This document shows, piece by piece, positions 40,236 through 49,648 of a DNA stretch of 64,000 nt. Numbering within the stretch: the stretch's first letter is position 1; every line of letters begins with the position of its first letter. A program made the position numbers and the translations under genes. The DNA lies in NCBI RefSeq assembly GCF_016908295.1, contig NZ_JAFBDO010000001.1, positions 186,001 to 250,000 of the forward strand. Direction: 5' to 3'. Below the pieces are notes generated by a model. The model made no database searches and was not told the DNA's origin. It saw only the letters and a program-made list of their open reading frames with translations. Source of the stretch: Thalassobacillus pellis. Its GTDB lineage: Bacteria; Bacillota; Bacilli; Bacillales; Halobacillaceae.

Positions 40236-40992
40236 ACGTAAAAAACGCAGGAAACAAGAAGAAGAACACATGGATGAGTCTTGGCTCGTACCCTATGCAG
40301 ATATACTCACCTTGTTGCTAGCCTTATTTATCGTCCTGTTTGCCGCAAGCTCAATAGATGCCCAGAAATTCCAGCAGATTGCCTCCTCCTTCAACAACGT
40401 ACTAGATGGAGGAAGCTCCATTATGGAATATCAGGCTCCTAAACAGCCGGAACTTGAATCCCTTCCTATAGTAGAAGAAGAAAAAAAACCACTAGAAGAA
40501 AAGTCGGATAAACAGAAAGACAAAGAAGAATTAGAAGAATTACAGAGGAAGATTAATAAGTATATAAAGCAAAATAAGCTCGATGATGCCTTGCAGACAA
40601 AGCTGACCGAAGAAGGTCTCCTGGTGACATTGCAAGATGGAGCACTATTTGACTCCGCCAGCGCCAAAGTCCGTGCCGAAGATGCCGAGCTCGCCAGGGA
40701 AATCTCCGAATTACTGGTGTTAAATCCTCCCAGGAAAATTATTATCAGCGGTCATACAGACAATGTCCCAATCAATAACCATGAATTTGAAAGCAACTGG
40801 CACCTGAGTGTCATGCGCTCAGTGAATTTCATGAAGATACTCCTGGAAAATGAAAAACTGAACCCCAGTTATTTCAGCGCACGAGGGTTAGGAGAGTATG
40901 AGCCAATTGCCACCAATGAAACAGTAGAAGGCAGGGCCAAAAATCGCCGTGTTGAAATCCTTATCCTGCCTCATGCTGATCTGCAGCCCTAG
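40228..40992 (+). CDS. motB: flagellar stator protein MotB
   Basis: A 254-residue stator subunit: basic N terminus, one membrane helix WLVPYADILTLLLALFIVLFA with the ion-carrying Asp25, a charged linker, and an OmpA-like peptidoglycan-binding domain (about 130-245, IIISGHTDNVP and GRAKNRRVE). The sequence is close to B. subtilis MotB, not MotS, and keeps the valine of the helix (IVLFA) associated with H+ use; a halophile might still use Na+, which the sequence cannot decide. Confidence 0.93.
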   Translation: MSRRKKRRKQEEEHMDESWLVPYADILTLLLALFIVLFAASSIDAQKFQQIASSFNNVLDGGSSIMEYQAPKQPELESLPIVEEEKKPLEEKSDKQKDKEELEELQRKINKYIKQNKLDDALQTKLTEEGLLVTLQDGALFDSASAKVRAEDAELAREISELLVLNPPRKIIISGHTDNVPINNHEFESNWHLSVMRSVNFMKILLENEKLNPSYFSARGLGEYEPIATNETVEGRAKNRRVEILILPHADLQP

Positions 40993-41013
40993 TAGACTAT
41001 CAGCGTTTTTTTT
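40975..41013 (+). terminator. motAB terminator
   Basis: GCTGAT and ATCAGC (40975-40980, 40999-41004) close an 18-base loop that includes the motB stop, followed by G and eight T. Confidence 0.65.
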
Positions 41014-41356
41014 GGGTGCTGCTTTTCTGTGGAAAGGAAATCGTTTAAGACCACTGAAAAAGTTCTCTGTAATCTTAAAAAGTTGTTAAAGATTGTTGTT
41101 GATTCTCACAAATCGCTTACCGGCGGATGTTTTTTTTATAAAAATGAAGAATTTTTGCATTGTTGATTGCTAGCTTTAGCAGGGAATCGTTTCCCAGCCA
41201 TACTTTTCCTCTATCAATAATGAAAAACAAAGGTCTGACAATAAGTCTATTTCATTTCATATGGATAAGATTTTTTGTACAGACTTTTTTCTCGCATTAA
41301 AAAAGACCTTCTGGCTGCATAAAGCAGCCAGAAGGTCTTTTCTTTGCATTTATAAG
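40993..41356. other. gap between motB and tRNA-Arg
   Basis: Holds the end of the motAB terminator and the tRNA terminator. In between are A/T-rich stretches and two short inverted repeats (one GGGAA-TTTCCC near 41190). I see no gene. Confidence 0.5.
41301..41341 (-). terminator. tRNA-Arg terminator
   Basis: Eighteen-base perfect arms (AAAAGACCTTCTGGCTGC and its complement) around ATAAA, with six T on the leftward strand. Confidence 0.94.
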
Positions 41357-41432
41357 CGCACCCGAGAGGATTCGAACCTCCGACAGACGTAGAACCGGAA
41401 TCTACCGCTCTATCCAACTGAGCTACGGGCGC
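41357..41432 (-). tRNA. tRNA-Arg (anticodon CCG)
   Basis: A 76-base cloverleaf. Acceptor GCGCCCG pairs with CGGGTGC (one G-U); the D arm contains AGCTCAGTTGGATAGAGC; the anticodon stem GTAGA/TCTAC holds the loop TTCCGGT with anticodon CCG, reading CGG; the T arm is GGAGGTTCGAATCCTCT. CCA is not encoded. It has its own terminator and no other tRNA beside it. Confidence 0.96.
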
Positions 41433-41548
41433 AAATTGACATGCAATATTCATTATAATGACTGGAAGCGAAAAACGCAAGAAGAATTTTTTGTAAGATT
41501 ATTTCTCTTATTTTCACTTTTTTTCGAGAAAAAAGAGAAGAAATTCAT

Positions 41549-41563
41549 AATTTTCAGAATTAC
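41549..41563 (+). promoter_or_regulatory. possible CodY box before the app operon
   Basis: AATTTTCAGAATTAC matches the first 11 bases of AATTTTCWGAAAATT (11 of 15). TATAAT follows at 41566-41571, so the box would overlap the promoter. App is under CodY control in B. subtilis. Confidence 0.45.
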
Positions 41564-41617
41564 CGTATAATAATATTCAGCACCAAACTAGATTCACTTC
41601 TGCAAAGGAGGCTTTTT

Positions 41618-42616
41618 ATGGCTGAGCAACTTCCCATTTTGGAAGTAGATAATTTACATACACACTTTTTTACTAAGTCCGGCGTTGTCAAAGCTGTTGA
41701 TGGCGTAAGTTTTTCCGTCAAGCCTGGGGAAACATTAGGAATTGTCGGGGAGTCTGGTTCCGGAAAAAGCATCACTGCCATGTCTGTGATGAAACTTGTC
41801 CCCTCTCCACCAGGCAGAATTGTTGATGGAGATGTAAGATTCAATGGAGACAGTCTTCTCCCTAAAACCGAAAAAGAGATGAGGAAAATAAGAGGGAAAG
41901 ACATTTCGATGATTTTCCAGGATCCGATGACCTCCCTCAATCCCGTTTTCTCTGTTGAAAAGCAGATGTTGGAGACCATCCTTACCCACGAGGACATGAA
42001 CAAGCATCAGGCAAGAAAGCGAGCAGTTGAACTTCTTGACCTTGTTGGAATCCCTGATGCGAAGAAACGACTAAAGAACTATCCTCACGAATTCAGTGGA
42101 GGCATGAGACAGCGTGTCATGATAGCCATGGCACTTGCCTGCAACCCAAAGGTGCTGATAGCCGATGAACCGACTACAGCACTCGATGTGACCATACAGG
42201 CACAGATCCTTGCTTTGTTAAAAAGACTTCAAAAGGAATTAGGAATGGCAATCATCATGATCACTCATGACCTCGGCGTTGTAGCAGAAGTTTGTGACCG
42301 AGTAATGGTCATGTATGGAGGGAAGCCGGTTGAATTTGCGTCTGTCAAGGAACTATTTGATGGGCCGAAACATCCATATACATGGGGACTGCTATCTTCC
42401 ATTCCACAAATCCACAACCGTAAAGAAAGACTGGAGGCAATCCAGGGGCTTCCTCCTGACCTGCGTCACCTGCCGGAAGGGTGCAGTTTTGCCCCAAGAT
42501 GTACGCATGTTAAGGATTCCTGTCTGCACATTGACCCAGCATTGCTTGAGGATGACACCGATCATTTCGTCCGGTGCTTGTTGTATGAAGAGGAAGAGAA
42601 GGTGATACAACCATGA
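41618..42616 (+). CDS. appD: oligopeptide ABC transporter ATP-binding protein AppD
   Basis: A 332-residue ABC ATPase of the OppD class. Walker [10 protein letters not shown] (near residue 45), Q loop [10 protein letters not shown], signature [10 protein letters not shown], Walker [13 protein letters not shown], and the C-terminal OppD/F extension with [14 protein letters not shown], which may bind an iron-sulfur cluster or Zn. AAAGGAGG precedes the ATG. Gene order D-F-A-B-C is that of the B. subtilis app operon rather than opp (A-B-C-D-F), hence the name. Confidence 0.9.
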   Translation: MAEQLPILEVDNLHTHFFTKSGVVKAVDGVSFSVKPGETLGIVGESGSGKSITAMSVMKLVPSPPGRIVDGDVRFNGDSLLPKTEKEMRKIRGKDISMIFQDPMTSLNPVFSVEKQMLETILTHEDMNKHQARKRAVELLDLVGIPDAKKRLKNYPHEFSGGMRQRVMIAMALACNPKVLIADEPTTALDVTIQAQILALLKRLQKELGMAIIMITHDLGVVAEVCDRVMVMYGGKPVEFASVKELFDGPKHPYTWGLLSSIPQIHNRKERLEAIQGLPPDLRHLPEGCSFAPRCTHVKDSCLHIDPALLEDDTDHFVRCLLYEEEEKVIQP

Positions 42617-43614
42617 GTGAACTATTACGTGTCGAAAATTTAAAAAAACACTTCCCGATTACAAAAGGGGCCATTATTCCGAAGCAAGTAGGAGCAGTAC
42701 AGGCAGTAGATGGTATTTCTCTTACAGTTAAACAGGGGGAGACTCTGGGCCTTGTTGGTGAAAGCGGCTGTGGGAAATCAACAGCCGGAAGGACAATCCT
42801 GAAACTGCTTGACCCAACTGAAGGCAGTATTTATTACAAAGGCAAAGACATCACGGATGTAAAAGGCGAAGATTTAAGGAAGTTAAGAAAAGAAATGCAG
42901 CTCATTTTCCAAGATCCCTACGCGTCCTTAAATCCGAGGAAGACGATTGCACAAACAGTTACAGAACCGATGAAAATTTTTGGAATGCCTAAAGAAAAAC
43001 GGCAGCAGAAGCTCGACAAATTGTTAGAAGTTGTTGGCCTGGATTCCTATCACAAGAACAGATATCCGCACGAATTCAGCGGCGGCCAACGTCAACGGAT
43101 TGGTATCGCCAGAGCACTTGCCCTGGACCCTGAACTGATCATATGTGATGAGCCGGTCTCGGCGCTTGATGTTTCCATTCAGGCGCAGGTGATCAACTTA
43201 ATGGAAGACCTGCAAAAAGAGTTCAATCTCACTTATATTTTCATCGCCCATGATTTGAGTGTTGTACATCATATCAGTGACAGGGTAGCCGTCATGTATC
43301 TGGGTGAAATTGTAGAAACCGGAGAAGTTGAGGAATTATACGGGAACCCGAAACATCCGTATACCAAGGCGCTGCTTTCTTCCATTCCAGAAGCCAATCC
43401 TGACAAAAAGCGGGAACGCATCATGCTTGAAGGAGACTTGCCATCCCCATCTAATCCGCCAAAGGGATGCAAATTCCATACCCGATGCCCGATTGCTGAG
43501 GATATATGCAAGGAAAAACGCCCGGTGCTGAAACAGGTTCCAGGAGGAGAACATCAGGTAGCATGCCATCTTGTTAAGGAGGTGGTAGGAGACATACAGT
43601 CAACGCCTGTCTAA
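42613..43614 (+). CDS. appF: oligopeptide ABC transporter ATP-binding protein AppF
   Basis: A 333-residue ABC ATPase, partner of AppD. Walker [23 protein letters not shown], signature [18 protein letters not shown], Walker [13 protein letters not shown], and the terminal cysteine region [14 protein letters not shown]. The start overlaps appD by four bases (ATGA). The two ATPases form the heterodimeric motor of the peptide importer at the inner face of the membrane. Confidence 0.9.
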   Translation: MSELLRVENLKKHFPITKGAIIPKQVGAVQAVDGISLTVKQGETLGLVGESGCGKSTAGRTILKLLDPTEGSIYYKGKDITDVKGEDLRKLRKEMQLIFQDPYASLNPRKTIAQTVTEPMKIFGMPKEKRQQKLDKLLEVVGLDSYHKNRYPHEFSGGQRQRIGIARALALDPELIICDEPVSALDVSIQAQVINLMEDLQKEFNLTYIFIAHDLSVVHHISDRVAVMYLGEIVETGEVEELYGNPKHPYTKALLSSIPEANPDKKRERIMLEGDLPSPSNPPKGCKFHTRCPIAEDICKEKRPVLKQVPGGEHQVACHLVKEVVGDIQSTPV

Positions 43615-43650
43615 TACTTAACTCACTAAATTATCAAAGGGGGAACTATT

Positions 43651-45270
43651 TTGAAGAACAAAGCATTATGGATGTTATTTTCTTTATTCGCATTGATGCT
43701 ACTCGTAGTGGCTGGCTGCAGCGGCAACGATGAAGCCAGTTCAGAGGGAGATTCCGACACTGAAAAAGCAGCGGAAGGAAACGGGGATAATACATTTGTT
43801 TTCGGTCGTGGAGCTGACTCTACCCAGCTCGATCCATCTAAGGTTACAGACGGTGAATCTATTTATGTTACGAACCAGATTTATGACACTTTAGTCCGTT
43901 ATAAACAGGAAGGTACGGAAGTCAAGCCTGCCCTGGCAACGGAATGGAAAGTAAGCGATGACGGTTTGAAGTGGACATTCCAGCTTCGTGAAGGCGTAAA
44001 GTTCCATGACGGCACTGACTTCACAGCAGAAGATGTGGTGTTTAACTTTGAACGCTGGACAGAAAGTGCTGAATATGTCTACTACGGCTACATGTTTGGG
44101 GCTACGGAAGACGATATGGGCGGTATTATTGAAAAGGTGGAAGCTACAGGTGATTATGAAGTCACATTTACATTAAGTGAGCCGAATGCTCCTTTCTTGA
44201 ATACGTTGGCTATGCCTCCATTTGGTATCGCAAGTCCTGATGCTATTAAAAAACATGGTGAGGAATACTTCAAAAACCCTGTTGGTACGGGACCATTTGT
44301 CTTTGAAGAGTGGATTCCAGATAACAAGATCACTTTAAGTAAAAACGAGAACTACTTTGGTGAGGTAGCTAAAGTGGACGAAGTAGTCTTCCGAGTCATA
44401 CCAGATAACGGGGCCCGTTTTATGGAACTTCAGGCTGGTTCTATCGATGCCATGAATGGTATGAATCCTCAAGACCTTGATACAGCGGAACAGGATGTGA
44501 ACTTACAAATTATTCGCCGTCCTTCCATGAATGTTTCTTACATGGCTATGAATACTCAAAAAGGACCTTTGCAGGATAAGAAAGTTCGTCAGGCAATCAA
44601 CTTAGCAATTGATAAAAAGAAATTACTTACGTTGTTCGAAGGAATTGGAAAGCCGGCAAAGAATCCGCTGCCTCCATCTCTATGGGGATATAACGACGAA
44701 ATTGAAGATTATGGCTACGATGTAGAAAAAGCTAAACAACTGCTGGCTGAAGCAGGATATGCAGATGGTATGGAATTGACCCTTTATACAATGTCGAATC
44801 CTCGTCCATACCTTCCTCAGCCGAAATTTGCTGCACAAGCTATTCAGGAAATGCTGAAAGATGTCAACATCAACGTAGAAATCGTTGAAAATGAGTGGGA
44901 TGCTCATTTAAGTGCAACTGAAAATGGTGAACATGACATGGCCTTCCTTGGCTGGACAGGAGATAACGGCGATCCGGACAACTTCTTATATGTACTCTTG
45001 GATAAGGATAATGCTAAAAAAGGATCAGCCGGAAATATCGCTTTCTACAAAAACGACGAATTGCATGACATCCTGAAAAAAGCACAAACCGAGCTTGATC
45101 AGGAAAAACGTGTTGAATTGTACAAAGAAGCACAGGTAATCATCCATGAGGATGCTCCTTGGTTCCCAATTGCACATACAACGCCACCACTTGCTGTATC
45201 TAAAGATGTGAAGAATTACATTCCTCATCCAACAGGAAGTGAACCGTTCAACCATTTAGAATTGAAATGA
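43651..45270 (+). CDS. appA: oligopeptide-binding lipoprotein AppA
   Basis: A 539-residue solute-binding protein (SBP_bac_5). The signal peptide ends in the lipobox VVAGC (Cys near residue 23), so it is lipid-anchored outside the membrane. An acidic, serine-rich linker follows, then the binding domain with YDTLVRYKQEGTEVKPALATEWKVSDDG and LREGVKFHDGTDFTAEDVVF, typical of peptide binders. The TTG start lies after AAAGGGGG. A hairpin after the gene may raise its level over the permease genes. Confidence 0.9.
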   Translation: MKNKALWMLFSLFALMLLVVAGCSGNDEASSEGDSDTEKAAEGNGDNTFVFGRGADSTQLDPSKVTDGESIYVTNQIYDTLVRYKQEGTEVKPALATEWKVSDDGLKWTFQLREGVKFHDGTDFTAEDVVFNFERWTESAEYVYYGYMFGATEDDMGGIIEKVEATGDYEVTFTLSEPNAPFLNTLAMPPFGIASPDAIKKHGEEYFKNPVGTGPFVFEEWIPDNKITLSKNENYFGEVAKVDEVVFRVIPDNGARFMELQAGSIDAMNGMNPQDLDTAEQDVNLQIIRRPSMNVSYMAMNTQKGPLQDKKVRQAINLAIDKKKLLTLFEGIGKPAKNPLPPSLWGYNDEIEDYGYDVEKAKQLLAEAGYADGMELTLYTMSNPRPYLPQPKFAAQAIQEMLKDVNINVEIVENEWDAHLSATENGEHDMAFLGWTGDNGDPDNFLYVLLDKDNAKKGSAGNIAFYKNDELHDILKKAQTELDQEKRVELYKEAQVIIHEDAPWFPIAHTTPPLAVSKDVKNYIPHPTGSEPFNHLELK

Positions 45271-45281
45271 TTAAGGTAAAA

Positions 45282-45304
45282 GGAAGGGACTAAGACTCCC
45301 TTCC
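45282..45304 (+). other. hairpin after appA
   Basis: GGAAGGGA and TCCCTTCC pair perfectly around seven bases, without a T run. Such structures behind binding-protein genes often protect the upstream mRNA. Confidence 0.6.
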
Positions 45305-45335
45305 CTCTTCCCCAAAGAAAATGCAATGGAAAAAT

Positions 45336-45413
45336 CTGGCTCATGACTGGTGATTGAATATCATAATATCTCCGTGGGAACATGCTTGTTCCTTGTAAAT
45401 GAGCCAGTATTTT
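45336..45413 (+). terminator. structured intercistronic element between appA and appB
   Basis: CTGGCTCAT (45336-45344) pairs with ATGAGCCAG (45399-45407), enclosing a second hairpin GGAACA-TGCT-TGTTCC, and is followed by TATTTTTC. It looks like a terminator with an inner arm, placed within the operon, and so probably a partial terminator. Confidence 0.6.
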
Positions 45414-45436
45414 TCTAAATATGGAGGAATAACAGT

Positions 45437-46441
45437 ATGCTCAATTACATTATTAGACGTCTCGTTTCTCTCATTCCTGTTCTTATTGGCGTCTCCATTC
45501 TGGCCTTCTCTCTCATGCACCTTGTTCCAGGGGATCCGGCAAGAAGCATACTGGGAGAAAAAGCAACAGAAGCGCAGTTAGAGGCATTGAGGGAAGAATT
45601 GAATTTGAATGACCCTTATATCGTCCAGTACGGACGTTTCATGGGACAGATTGCCCAAGGCGATCTCGGAAATTCCATTACATCCAAAGAGGCTGTGATT
45701 GTTGAAATCGGCTCCAGGTTACCAGCAACTCTTGAACTCACGCTATTTGCAATGGGAATTGCAGTTTTGGTTGGAGTATTGGCCGGGGTCATTGCGGCTG
45801 TCAAACAGTATTCCTGGTTCGACAACATCAGTATGTCCGGTGCTTTATTCGGTGTCTCGATGCCTATCTTTTGGCTTGGATTAATGATGATATGGTTATT
45901 CGCTGTTGAACTGAATTGGTTGCCGCCATCCGGAAGGCTATCCAATGATATTGAGTTGCAGACCATCACCAACCTATACTTGTTAGACAGTATACTGACT
46001 TTAAATGGAGAAGCTTTCGTAAATGCATTCAGGCACTTATTGATGCCAGGGATAGCTCTTGCCACCATCCCGATGGCTATCATTGCACGGATGACGCGCT
46101 CCAGTATGCTGGAGGTAATGAAACAAGACTACATACGCACTGCCAATGCGAAAGGGTTAGCCAGCAGACTGGTTGTCTTCCAGCATGCCCTGAAAAATGC
46201 TGCCCTTCCCGTTCTCACTGTCATTGGATTGCAATTTGGATTTCTGCTCGGTGGAGCCGTACTGACAGAAACGATTTTCTCTTGGCCAGGAGTCGGTCGT
46301 TATGTGATGGATGCGATACTAAGCAGGGACTACCCTGTTGTCCAGAGTACCATTTTGATTGTGGCTGTCATTTTTGTTTTGGTGAATCTGATCACTGATC
46401 TCCTCTATACATTGTTCGATCCTAGAATAAAACTGGATTAG
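45437..46441 (+). CDS. appB: oligopeptide ABC transporter permease AppB
   Basis: A 334-residue permease of the OppB type with six membrane helices. The N-terminal MLNYIIRRLVSLIPVLIGVSILAFSLMHLVPGDPA and the EAA-like coupling loop YIRTANAKGLASRLVVFQHALKNAALPVL are characteristic, and LTETIFSWPGVGRY follows. GGAGG lies nine bases before the ATG. It forms the channel with AppC. Confidence 0.9.
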   Translation: MLNYIIRRLVSLIPVLIGVSILAFSLMHLVPGDPARSILGEKATEAQLEALREELNLNDPYIVQYGRFMGQIAQGDLGNSITSKEAVIVEIGSRLPATLELTLFAMGIAVLVGVLAGVIAAVKQYSWFDNISMSGALFGVSMPIFWLGLMMIWLFAVELNWLPPSGRLSNDIELQTITNLYLLDSILTLNGEAFVNAFRHLLMPGIALATIPMAIIARMTRSSMLEVMKQDYIRTANAKGLASRLVVFQHALKNAALPVLTVIGLQFGFLLGGAVLTETIFSWPGVGRYVMDAILSRDYPVVQSTILIVAVIFVLVNLITDLLYTLFDPRIKLD

Positions 46442-46449
46442 GAAAGGAT

Positions 46450-47355
46450 GTGGAAACCTTGGCTGCAGAAGCAAAAGCGGATCAATTAGATCCCGCATTA
46501 AAACAAAAGAAAAATTCTAGTCTCTGGTTGGATTCCTTATCCAGGGTTGTAAAAAGTAAGACATCTCTAATGGGTTTGATCATCATTTCCTTATTGATTA
46601 TTGTCGCTATCTTTGCTCCGCAAATAGCAACCCATTCTCCTACAGAACAGAACATCATTGAACGTTACCAGGCTCCATCAGGCGAGCATTGGCTTGGAAC
46701 GGACGAGCTGGGAAGAGATATTTTCTCAAGACTTGTTTTCGGTGCCAGAATTACTATTAAAATCGGCGTCATTTGTGTAGGAATTTCCATGGTGACAGGA
46801 GTATTGCTCGGTTGTGTTGCCGGATATTTCGGCCGCTGGGTGGACCAGGTCATCATGCGGATCATCGACATTATGATGGCTTTTCCAAGCATCCTTCTCG
46901 CAATCGCTCTGGTTGCCGTACTTGGAAAAAGTTTGACCAATGCCATGATTGCCGTCGGGATCGTAGGGGTGCCGCATTTCGCAAGGATTGTCCGCTCCAC
47001 GGTCCTATCAGTTAAAGAGACGGAATACATTGAGGCCTCCCGTGTTATCGGGGCTAAAAATGGACGGATTTTATTTTCACATGTACTGCCAAACTGCCTT
47101 GCTCCCATTATTGTACAAGCGACTTTAACAGTCGGAACAGCTATTTTGGATGCTGCAGGACTCAGCTTCCTGGGCTTAGGTGCCCAGCCGCCGACTCCGG
47201 AATGGGGAGCTATGCTAAGTGACGGCCGGTCTGCTTTGCAGACAGCGCCTTGGGTAGTCATGTTCCCGGGACTTGCCATATTCCTGGTAGTACTGGGATT
47301 CAATTTGTTCGGTGACGGACTGCGGGATGCATTAGACCCTCGTCTAAAGCAATAA
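46450..47355 (+). CDS. appC: oligopeptide ABC transporter permease AppC
   Basis: A 301-residue permease of the OppC type with a short cytoplasmic N terminus, six membrane helices, and the motifs HWLGTDELGRDIFSRLVFGAR and YIEASRVIGAKNGRILFSHVLPN (coupling loop). The GTG at 46450 is close to GGAAAGG; a TTG three codons later is the better-spaced alternative. Last gene of the operon, followed by a strong terminator. Confidence 0.9.
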   Translation: METLAAEAKADQLDPALKQKKNSSLWLDSLSRVVKSKTSLMGLIIISLLIIVAIFAPQIATHSPTEQNIIERYQAPSGEHWLGTDELGRDIFSRLVFGARITIKIGVICVGISMVTGVLLGCVAGYFGRWVDQVIMRIIDIMMAFPSILLAIALVAVLGKSLTNAMIAVGIVGVPHFARIVRSTVLSVKETEYIEASRVIGAKNGRILFSHVLPNCLAPIIVQATLTVGTAILDAAGLSFLGLGAQPPTPEWGAMLSDGRSALQTAPWVVMFPGLAIFLVVLGFNLFGDGLRDALDPRLKQ

Positions 47356-47410
47356 TTCAGAAATGGCTGCTCAAAAGCCTTCCTTAATGAGTAAACTCGA
47401 ATAAACTAAA

Positions 47411-47450
47411 CTGAAACAGGCGGACGGTAACCGCCTGTTTCAGTTTTTTT
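47411..47450 (+). terminator. app operon terminator
   Basis: CTGAAACAGGCGG and CCGCCTGTTTCAG pair perfectly around seven bases, followed by seven T. Confidence 0.95.
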
Positions 47451-47547
47451 GTTGGGTTATCCCAATAAATTTATTTCACAATTTTTGGGACATCCCTTTT
47501 TGTTATAGTAGATCAGCCTATTAAGGCTTCTGCAAAAACCACCTTTT

Positions 47548-47562
47548 ATTTTTCAGAATATT
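47548..47562 (+). promoter_or_regulatory. CodY-like box before the sensor operon
   Basis: ATTTTTCAGAATATT matches AATTTTCWGAAAATT at 13 of 15 positions, about 70 bases before the first gene of the two-component operon. CodY binding is predicted, not shown. Confidence 0.6.
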
Positions 47563-47633
47563 TAAGTAGAATAATAGTATATGGTTTATAAGTCATAGGT
47601 CCGATAACAGTTTTAAGCGTTGGGGGTATTTAT

Positions 47634-48224
47634 GTGAGAAAATATACGATCATCATCCTTTGTTTTGTCATCAGTTTTGGTCTTATGGGGTTCCATGCTT
47701 ATGAAACCTCCAGTCAATCGCTGTATATGTACCCTAACCTCCCGGCACCAATCGGAAAGGAACCTATGCTGATAACTTCAGCAGGCCAGTCAGTTGAAGG
47801 GGGTATCATTAAAAAGCTGGCAAACCAGCTGCATTTAGAAAATGACTATCGACCGCGTGCCTTAGCCAGTGACCTTTATGAATACAAAACATTAGTCATA
47901 GTTGTCGGCTATAGTTATAACGGATTGTTACATAAAGGCAGACAATTCAAGCAGGAACAGAAACGGATTAAGGAACTGATGGTTGAAGCTGAGAAGAGTA
48001 ACCTTCCAGTCGTTGTATTCGATTTGGATATGCAGATCCGTGATTACAAAGAAACATGGGCAATGGTTGATCAGATACTGCCTTACACCGATTATTTTAT
48101 TGGACGTCGTTATGATGAAACTCCTAAAGAACTAATGGAAAAGATCGAGAGGCATCGCCTGGCTTCCACATTTGTAAATGAAATACAAGACATGAAAATC
48201 CCTTTCAATTCAGTATTCAGGTAA
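47634..48224 (+). CDS. extracytoplasmic protein of unknown function, DUF6305-like
   Basis: A 196-residue protein with an uncleaved or signal-type hydrophobic N terminus (about 4-22), so the rest lies outside the membrane. The domain begins PMLITSAGQSVEGGIIKKLA and runs through TLVIVVGYSYNGLLHKG and LPVVVFDLDMQIRD, an alternating strand-helix pattern that may be Rossmann-like. The ITSAGQS block recalls DUF6305 from memory. The GTG start follows GGGGG. It heads a three-gene unit with a histidine kinase and a response regulator, suggesting a ligand-binding accessory to the kinase. Confidence 0.68.
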   Translation: MRKYTIIILCFVISFGLMGFHAYETSSQSLYMYPNLPAPIGKEPMLITSAGQSVEGGIIKKLANQLHLENDYRPRALASDLYEYKTLVIVVGYSYNGLLHKGRQFKQEQKRIKELMVEAEKSNLPVVVFDLDMQIRDYKETWAMVDQILPYTDYFIGRRYDETPKELMEKIERHRLASTFVNEIQDMKIPFNSVFR

Positions 48225-48283
48225 CTAGAGTAAATATAGTCCGGGAGACCTGGAAAATAGCCTCTTTAAGGAAGTGAAACAGC

Positions 48284-49648
48284 ATGAATCAAAAGAACAA
48301 TCCTTTTTGGGGTACTATCGGCTTCGTGTTGATTTTTTATGGAATGTTATTTCCAGCCTTGACGACAGATTGGTCACTATATATTTTCGAGGAAATCAAC
48401 CGCAGTCTAAATGAAGAGGACAGTGGCAAACTGCTGGTGACCGCCTTTTCCTATATAACCAGAAATACCATCACTTTTTCCATGGTGTTTTTCGGTGCTC
48501 TCTTTCTTGCAGGCTATATCACTGGAAGCATCGCTACCCTTCGCTTTCAGGCTGTTTATATCGCAATAGCTCTTTCCGCTTTATTCGGAATTAACTTTCT
48601 TTACAAAGAATACTATTCTTTCCTCCCCTATCTGCTTACAATCGGGGCAATATTGTTTTTCAGTTCGTACCTGCCCAAACAACGTTATTTTGTATGGACC
48701 TTTTTGATATTACTGACCTTGACTACCATATCTTTTCAATGGCTGAATCTTATCCCGTCCTTAAGTGATTACGGCTTTGGTCAGAATGATATCTCTGTCA
48801 GTTTAAAGGCAGTCGATGACTTTTTGACGGATCATAACCTGTTTAACACAATTACCTTACTTTTCTTCCTGATCTTTTTCGTAATCGCTGTCATATTTAC
48901 AACGTTGATACATCTTTTCAGCAAACAAATCGCAACGCTCAAGCTGTATCAGGCACAAGGAAAAGAACTTCAGAGAATCAGGAACGACCTGATAGAATCG
49001 AAAGTTTATCAGGAAATGCATACCCTTGTCCATGATTTAAAGACGCCCCTGGTTTCTGTAGAGGGCCTTCTATCATTGATGGAAATGAAGGTTCCGGATA
49101 CCGATGAAAAAACAAAAAGCTATTATAATAGAATCAGCCGTTCCATTACGAGGATGAAAGACATGATTTCAGATATCCTCTACGAAGATGTACGCAAAGA
49201 ATTACCAGCTCAACAATTGATGGATTACGTACTAAGCCACCTGTCTACCGATGACTTGCCGATACAGTTTGAAATGAATATTGCGAAAGATGTCCCTCTG
49301 CTCCACGTGAATAAAATCAGATTTGCTCGAGCGATTTCCAATATCCTTGAAAATTCAATGATTTACTTAACGGACCGTGGCGGCAAAATATCAATTGAGA
49401 TATACCAAGAGAATGGACAAACCTATATTCAAATTGAAGATAACGGTCCTGGAATTGAACAAGCAAACCTCGTCAACATTTGGCAAGAAGGATTCAGCAC
49501 GAAAAACTCCTCAGGGATTGGTCTACCGTTTGTGAAACGAGTGGTGGAAAACCATCTAGGAAACATAGAAGTTGTCAGTAAACCCGGTTCTCATACAAGG
49601 ACGACTATAACCCTGCCTAATCCATCCAGAAAGGAAACCGTATCATGA
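48284..49648 (+). CDS. membrane sensor histidine kinase
   Basis: A 454-residue kinase. About six membrane helices fill residues 8-210, with no large extracellular domain. A coiled linker leads to the phosphorylation helix EMHTLVHDLKTPLVSVEGLL with the phospho-histidine H250. The ATPase domain has the N box NILENSM, G1 EDNGPGI and G2 SSGIGLPFVKRVV. With so little outside the membrane, it may sense in the bilayer or through the lipid-facing or exported partner encoded upstream. AAGGAAGTGA precedes the ATG. It overlaps the regulator gene as ATGA. Confidence 0.9.
   Translation: MNQKNNPFWGTIGFVLIFYGMLFPALTTDWSLYIFEEINRSLNEEDSGKLLVTAFSYITRNTITFSMVFFGALFLAGYITGSIATLRFQAVYIAIALSALFGINFLYKEYYSFLPYLLTIGAILFFSSYLPKQRYFVWTFLILLTLTTISFQWLNLIPSLSDYGFGQNDISVSLKAVDDFLTDHNLFNTITLLFFLIFFVIAVIFTTLIHLFSKQIATLKLYQAQGKELQRIRNDLIESKVYQEMHTLVHDLKTPLVSVEGLLSLMEMKVPDTDEKTKSYYNRISRSITRMKDMISDILYEDVRKELPAQQLMDYVLSHLSTDDLPIQFEMNIAKDVPLLHVNKIRFARAISNILENSMIYLTDRGGKISIEIYQENGQTYIQIEDNGPGIEQANLVNIWQEGFSTKNSSGIGLPFVKRVVENHLGNIEVVSKPGSHTRTTITLPNPSRKETVS

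Noticed and set aside
39444-40992. Assignment as the Na+ stator MotPS
   Set aside because: The second protein is far closer to MotB in its membrane helix and periplasmic domain, and a sigma-D promoter precedes the pair.
46665-47303. Leftward 212-codon frame over appC
   Set aside because: Antisense to a clear permease gene; composition is what a reversed membrane protein gives.
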